From positions 186,001-250,000 of the forward strand of contig NZ_JAWDIR010000045.1 of assembly GCF_046156265.1 (NCBI RefSeq): a stretch of DNA of 64,000 nt, in the 5' to 3' direction. Below are positions 59,987-64,000 of this stretch, piece after piece (position 1 is the stretch's first letter; every line of letters begins with the position of its first letter). Under the pieces are notes generated by a model that was given only the letters and a program-made list of their open reading frames with translations, made no database searches and was not told where the DNA came from. The translations under genes and the position numbers were made by a program. The stretch is from CAMDHY01 sp046156265. Its GTDB lineage: Bacteria; Pseudomonadota; Alphaproteobacteria; Rhizobiales; Segnochrobactraceae.

Positions 59987-61435
59987 TCAGGTCGTCGCGC
60001 CGGCGAGCATCGCCTTGGCGCGATCGAGGCTGTCCGTGGTCACGTGGTCGTCGCCGGCCTTGCGGGCGTCGCGCTCGGCGGCGTCGCGCAGGCGCTTGGC
60101 GGCGGAAATCCTGACGAGCACCGGATGCTCGGCGAGCACGCGGTCGAGCATCGCCTGGGCCTCGTCAGTCCAGGGAAGCTCGGCCGTCCGCTTCGCCGGC
60201 GTCGGGTCGACGCGGTCGAGATCGGTGCCGAGCGGCAGGATGTGGAACAGCGCATCGAAGAGCGCGTTGCACACCTCCTGCACGAGGTAGGTGGCGCCGG
60301 CGTAGCCCATGAAGGGCGTGCCGGTGTGGCGGCGGATGATCGCCCCGGGGAAGGACGCGGCGATGTAGACCGAGCGCGCGCCGGTTTCCGCCAGGTACAT
60401 GCGCTCGTTGTAGCTGCCGAAGACGACCAGCGGCGGCCGACCCTGCAGCGCCTTGCGCACCGCCTCGTTGTCGGTCTTCGCGCCCGGGCGGCGGGCGGCC
60501 GAGAACGTGCAGGGCAGGCCCATCTCGTTCTCGAGGAAGTTGCGGATGCCGCGGGAGTAGGTTTCGCTCGCGACGATCGCGAAGCTCGCGGTGCCGAAGA
60601 AGTCCTGCGTCACCGACCGCCAGAGATCCCACAACGGCTTGATGGTGGTGTGCTTCTCGCGGGTGATGAACGGCTCCGGATCGAGGCCGGTGAGCTCACC
60701 CAGCGTGCGCAGGAACTTCGTCGTCGAGTGCAGGCCGATCGGCGCCTGCAGGTAGGGACGCCCGAGCGCCTCGCACAGCATCCGCCCGTATTCGCGGTAG
60801 AGGCAGATGTTGACGTCGGCGTCGATGAGGCGCGGCACCTCGGCGAGGTGGCTGCCGAGCGGGAACACCATGTTCACCTCGCAGCCGATGCCCTCCACCA
60901 GGCGGCGGATCTCGGCGAGGTCGGACGGCATGTTGAAGGTGCCGTAGGCGGGCCCGATCAGGTTGACGCGGGGCTTCTCGCCCTCCTTGCGCGGCTTCCT
61001 CTCGGGGATCTTCTTCGAGCCGTACTCCGACCACAGCCACTTCATGGCGCGGTCGGCGCTCTGCCACTGGTCCTCGTCGATGGTGCGCGGCAGGAAGCGC
61101 TGGATGCCGGTGCCTTCCGGGGTGACGCCGCCGCCGATCATCTCGGCTATCGAGCCGGTCACCACCACCGCCGGCAGATGCGGGTCGAGGGTGGCGTGGG
61201 CGCGCTTCATGGCGCCCTCGGTGCCGTGCTGGCCGAGCTCTTCCTCGCCGAGGCCGGTGACGACGATCGGCAGTTCGTGCGGCGGCAGCGCGTCGGTGTA
61301 GTGCAGCACCGAGGTGACCGGCAGGTTCTCGCAGCCGACCGGGCCGTCGATGACCACCTGCAGGCCCTTCACCGCGGTGAAGACGTAGACGGCGCCCCAG
61401 TAGCCGCCAGCGCGATCGTGATCGAGGACGAACAT
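59987..61435 (-). CDS. bchZ: Chlorophyllide a reductase subunit Z
   Basis: This 482-residue protein is the BchZ (NifK-like) subunit: AVKGLQVVIDGPVGCENLPV, TGLGEEELGQHGTEGAMKRA, VVVTGSIAEMIGGGVTPEGT and VNLIGPAYGTFNMPSDLAEI. With BchX and BchY it reduces ring B of chlorophyllide a toward bacteriochlorophyllide. The ATG overlaps the bchY stop by 1 nt (TGATG), so they are coupled. It is followed by pufQ after 72 bp. Confidence 0.95.
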   Translation of the reverse strand: MFVLDHDRAGGYWGAVYVFTAVKGLQVVIDGPVGCENLPVTSVLHYTDALPPHELPIVVTGLGEEELGQHGTEGAMKRAHATLDPHLPAVVVTGSIAEMIGGGVTPEGTGIQRFLPRTIDEDQWQSADRAMKWLWSEYGSKKIPERKPRKEGEKPRVNLIGPAYGTFNMPSDLAEIRRLVEGIGCEVNMVFPLGSHLAEVPRLIDADVNICLYREYGRMLCEALGRPYLQAPIGLHSTTKFLRTLGELTGLDPEPFITREKHTTIKPLWDLWRSVTQDFFGTASFAIVASETYSRGIRNFLENEMGLPCTFSAARRPGAKTDNEAVRKALQGRPPLVVFGSYNERMYLAETGARSVYIAASFPGAIIRRHTGTPFMGYAGATYLVQEVCNALFDALFHILPLGTDLDRVDPTPAKRTAELPWTDEAQAMLDRVLAEHPVLVRISAAKRLRDAAERDARKAGDDHVTTDSLDRAKAMLAGATT

Positions 61436-62991
61436 CAGATCGGCTCCTCGACCTTGCGCGCCTTGGCGGCCTTCTCGAGGCGCTTGCGGGTGACCTCGCG
61501 GAACTCCGGGCGGAGCTTCGGGGTGTTCTCCCAGATGCCGGCGGTGTCGCCCTCACCCACCCCGTCGAAGAAGGCGGTCATCTCGTCGAAGCGCGTCTTG
61601 CCGGCGATCGCGGCGTTGACGACCTGGGCGAGCGAGCCGGCGCCGTCGCGGCCCATCAGCGGCCGGGCGGAGATGAGGTTGGTGAAGTAGAGCGCCGGCC
61701 GTCCGGCCTGCTTCGCCTTCTGCACCACCGGCGTCGTGCCGATGGCGAGATCCGGTTCGAACTCCGCCATCGCGGCGAGGTCCTGCTCGAGCGAGGCGCG
61801 GTACTGCACGTGTACGCCGCGCGCCTCGAGGAAGGCGCGGTCGTCGTCGGAGAAGCGGGTGCGCGGGCAGGCGGTGCCGACATAGCGCACGTCGGCGCCG
61901 CTCTCGACCAGCAGGCGGGCGACGATCAGCTCGGAGCCCTCGTAGCCCGACAGCGTGATGCGGCCCTTGATCGGGTTGGCGGCGAGCGCCGCCTCGATCG
62001 CCGGCAGTTCGCGGTTCTGCGCCTCGGCGATCAGGTCGGCGGAGACACCACAGGCCTTGCCGATTGCGGCGAGCCAGGCCGCCGTGCCGTCGCGCCCGAC
62101 CGGGGCGGAGCCGACGATCGGCCGGGCGGCCGCCTCGAACTCGCGGAAGGAGGCGGTGTAGAAGGGGTGGATCGCCGCCACCACGGCGCCGTCGAGGGCG
62201 GCGTAGAGCTCGCGCCATTCGCGCGTCGGCACCACCGGTCCGGTGGCGAGGCCGAGGGGGGCGATCATCCGGCCGATCGAGATCGGGTCGACCGGGAACA
62301 TCTCGCCGACCAGCGTCACCGTCGGCTTCTCGGCGCGGCCGCCGCGCGGCGCCTGCACCGGGCCCTGCTCGGCCTCGAGGCGGGCGTAGTTCAGCATCGC
62401 GCCGGCGAGCACGTCCTTCGCCTCGGCGTGGGTCGGCACGCCGAAGCCCGGCACGTCGATGCCGATGATGCGGACCCCGTTGATCTCCTTCGGCAGCAGC
62501 TGGAGCGGCACGCCGGAGGCGGTGGGGACGCAGAGATTGGTGATGACGATGGTGTCGTAGAGCGCCGGGTCGGCGAGCTTGAACACCGCCTCGCGGATGT
62601 CCTCGAAGAGCTTGCCGGTGACGAGCGTCTCGGAATTGAACGGCACGTAGCCGACGGTGCGTTTCGCCCCATAGAAGTGCGAGGTGAACGTGAGGCCGTA
62701 GACGCAGCAGGCCGAGCCCGAGAGCACGGTGGCGGTGCGGCGCATGCGCAAGCCGACGCGCAGCGAGCCGAAGGCCGGGCACATCGACTGCGGGCGGTCG
62801 TGTGGACCGGCCGGATAGTCGGCGGCATAGCGAGCGAGCGTCTCGCTCTTGCCGGCGGCCGCGGCCGCCTTCTTCAGCTCCGCCGCGCCGGCATGACAGC
62901 CGAGGCCGTCGCCGCCGCGCGCCGGAGCAGGCTCCGGCAAGGGCTCCGGAGTTGGCTCGATGTCGGGTCCGAGGTGGCGGAGGTCATCCAT
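61435..62991 (-). CDS. bchY: Chlorophyllide a reductase subunit Y
   Basis: This 518-residue protein is BchY (NifD-like), with RPQSMCPAFGSLRVGLRMRR, GSACCVYGLTFTSHFYGAKR, TIVITNLCVPTASGVPLQLL and a late GTACPRTRFSDDDRAFLEAR. The cysteines include those binding the catalytic [4Fe-4S] cluster shared with BchZ. It lies 10 bp after bchX and overlaps bchZ. The N-terminal ~30 residues are Pro/Glu-rich and variable. Confidence 0.95.
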   Translation of the reverse strand: MDDLRHLGPDIEPTPEPLPEPAPARGGDGLGCHAGAAELKKAAAAAGKSETLARYAADYPAGPHDRPQSMCPAFGSLRVGLRMRRTATVLSGSACCVYGLTFTSHFYGAKRTVGYVPFNSETLVTGKLFEDIREAVFKLADPALYDTIVITNLCVPTASGVPLQLLPKEINGVRIIGIDVPGFGVPTHAEAKDVLAGAMLNYARLEAEQGPVQAPRGGRAEKPTVTLVGEMFPVDPISIGRMIAPLGLATGPVVPTREWRELYAALDGAVVAAIHPFYTASFREFEAAARPIVGSAPVGRDGTAAWLAAIGKACGVSADLIAEAQNRELPAIEAALAANPIKGRITLSGYEGSELIVARLLVESGADVRYVGTACPRTRFSDDDRAFLEARGVHVQYRASLEQDLAAMAEFEPDLAIGTTPVVQKAKQAGRPALYFTNLISARPLMGRDGAGSLAQVVNAAIAGKTRFDEMTAFFDGVGEGDTAGIWENTPKLRPEFREVTRKRLEKAAKARKVEEPI

Positions 62992-63001
62992 CGGGCGGGC
63001 C

Positions 63002-64000
63002 TCAGACCGTCTCGTAGACGACTTCGAGGGACGGCTTGGCGAAGTCGGTGCGACCGCACATGTCCTCGAAGGAGGCCGGCTCGAGCACGACGCCGCGGCC
63101 GACCGCCTCGCCGGCGAACAGCCCGAGCAGGGCGTCCTGGCTGAGCGGCGTCGGGCGCACCGGCGGGGCGGTGCCGACGTTCAGCGAGAGCTGGTCGAAC
63201 AGCGGCCCCCAGCGGTCGCCAGGACGGCCGACGATCTCGTAGTTGGCGCTCTTGCGACGGATGTCGTCGTCGGCCGGGATGGCGGCGAGGATCGGGATGC
63301 CGACTGCTTCCGCGAAGGCGGCCGCCTCTCCGGTGCCGTCGTCCTTGTTGACGACCATGCCGGCGACGCCGACGTTGCCGCCAAGCTTGCGGAAGTATTC
63401 GACCGCCGAGCAGACGTTGTTGGCGACGTAGAGCGACTGCAGGTCGTTCGAGCCGACGACGATGACCTTCTGGCACATGTCGCGGGCGATCGGCAGGCCG
63501 AAGCCGCCACAGACCACGTCGCCGAGGAAGTCGAGCAGCACGTAGTCGAAGCCCCACTCGTGGAAGCCGAGCTTCTCGAGCAGCTCAAAGCCGTGGATGA
63601 TGCCGCGGCCGCCGCAGCCACGGCCGACCTCCGGTCCGCCGAGCTCCATGGCGAAGACGCCGTCGCGCTTGAAGCAGACGTCGCCGATCTTCACTTCATC
63701 GCCGGCGAGCTTCTTCTTGGACGAGGTCTCGATGATCGTCGGACAGGCGCGGCCACCGAAGAGGAGCGAGGTCGTGTCGCTCTTCGGGTCGCAGCCGATC
63801 AAGAGGACCTTCTTGCCCTGCTGCGCCATGTTGTAGGAGAGGTTGGCCAGCGTGAAGCTCTTGCCGATGCCGCCCTTGCCGTAGATCGCGATGATCTGCG
63901 TGTCCTTGGTCGGCTCGGTGGTCACCACCGGCGTCGGCTCGATCGCCGCCTCGGCCCTGAGGCGCTTCGCGAGCGCCGACGAAGGGTCGATCGGAGCATC
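63002..64000 (-). CDS. bchX: Chlorophyllide a reductase iron protein subunit X (5' end cut by window)
   Basis: This NifH/BchL-like ATPase has P-loop IIAIYGKGGIGKSFTLANLS, LIGCDPKSDTTSLLFGGRAC, the [4Fe-4S] cysteines in GPEVGRGCGGRGIIHGFE and DFLGDVVCGGFGLPIARDMC, and ends SLEVVYETV. Reading open upstream of 63928 continues to base 64000 with sequence like the known N terminus (LAKRLRAEAA), so the true start is probably a few codons outside. A GTG at 63928 would be internal. It supplies electrons to BchYZ. Confidence 0.93.
   Translation of the reverse strand, partial: DAPIDPSSALAKRLRAEAAIEPTPVVTTEPTKDTQIIAIYGKGGIGKSFTLANLSYNMAQQGKKVLLIGCDPKSDTTSLLFGGRACPTIIETSSKKKLAGDEVKIGDVCFKRDGVFAMELGGPEVGRGCGGRGIIHGFELLEKLGFHEWGFDYVLLDFLGDVVCGGFGLPIARDMCQKVIVVGSNDLQSLYVANNVCSAVEYFRKLGGNVGVAGMVVNKDDGTGEAAAFAEAVGIPILAAIPADDDIRRKSANYEIVGRPGDRWGPLFDQLSLNVGTAPPVRPTPLSQDALLGLFAGEAVGRGVVLEPASFEDMCGRTDFAKPSLEVVYETV

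Noticed and set aside
61810..63144. Long plus-strand frame opposite bchY and bchX
   Set aside because: Antisense to well-recognised photosynthesis genes, with Arg/Gly-rich composition and no motif.
59987..64000. Nitrogenase genes (nifHDK)
   Set aside because: The sequences match the nitrogenase-like chlorophyllide reductase BchXYZ by order, length and motifs, and they adjoin pufQBALMC.

Overview
The window is very GC-rich, densely coded chromosomal DNA from an anoxygenic phototrophic alphaproteobacterium, most probably a member of the Hyphomicrobiales (Rhizobiales). The reasons are a bchXYZ-pufQBALMC photosynthesis superoperon at the right end, a DivL-type kinase with tyrosine in place of the phospho-accepting histidine, a CenR-like response regulator, AddAB instead of RecBCD, a fused carnitine dehydrogenase/thioesterase, and the yidD / Fe-S scaffold / folE / hisI neighbourhood typical of that order. 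No rRNA, tRNA, phage, insertion sequence or CRISPR array was seen.

Layout. 1-3.3 kb (minus): 5' part of AMP nucleosidase, then a molybdopterin-binding/nucleotidyltransferase fusion and two XdhC-type maturation proteins. 3.5-15.6 kb (plus): divL, a tsaE-phosphotransferase fusion, a sugar-1-phosphate nucleotidyltransferase, addB, addA and a NUDIX hydrolase, with several 4-nt overlaps that imply one operon. 15.8-25.2 kb: mixed housekeeping and accessory genes (DUF1223, two DMT exporters, MarR, YebC, Lrp, TusA, fatty acyl-CoA synthetase, DUF924, DUF1127) with a dense palindromic repeat at 19.6-19.75 kb. 25.3-29.9 kb: a LysR regulator, then a carnitine catabolism block (CdhR-like regulator, dehydrocarnitine cleavage enzyme, carnitine dehydrogenase/thioesterase). 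30-33 kb: TerB-like protein, yidD, Fe-S scaffold, folE, hisI. 33.2-36.2 kb: complete tripartite tricarboxylate transporter tctCBA. 36.4-43.2 kb: small membrane and periplasmic proteins, rhomboid protease, transglutaminase-like peptidase, gamma carbonic anhydrase, a sulfotransferase-like protein, cysE and a DUF1778/GNAT toxin-antitoxin pair with a candidate operator. 43.4-51.5 kb: xth, a beta-propeller protein, beta carbonic anhydrase, a cyclic-nucleotide-binding protein, cenR divergent from an L,D-transpeptidase, two unusual uncharacterised proteins and rfbD. 51.5-55.5 kb (minus): sulfate ABC importer sbp-cysT-cysW-cysA. 55.8-64 kb (minus): bchX (5' end cut by the window edge), bchY, bchZ, pufQ, pufB, pufA, pufL, pufM, pufC, ending in two tandem copies of the same hairpin.

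How the genes work together. The right end encodes chlorophyllide a reductase (BchXYZ), the LH1 antenna (PufBA) and a type II reaction centre (PufLM) with a membrane-anchored tetraheme cytochrome (PufC). Hairpins lie in the intercistronic gaps bchZ/pufQ, pufQ/pufB and pufA/pufL, where segmental mRNA processing is known to set antenna-to-reaction-centre stoichiometry. Sulfur supply is represented by the sulfate importer, CysE and TusA. Envelope and cell-cycle control is represented by DivL, CenR, the L,D-transpeptidase and YidD. Several proteins have no secure function; the most distinctive are a 455-residue secreted protein with an Ala/Pro-rich linker (48.1-49.5 kb) and the roughly 75-residue Ala/Pro tail on PufC.
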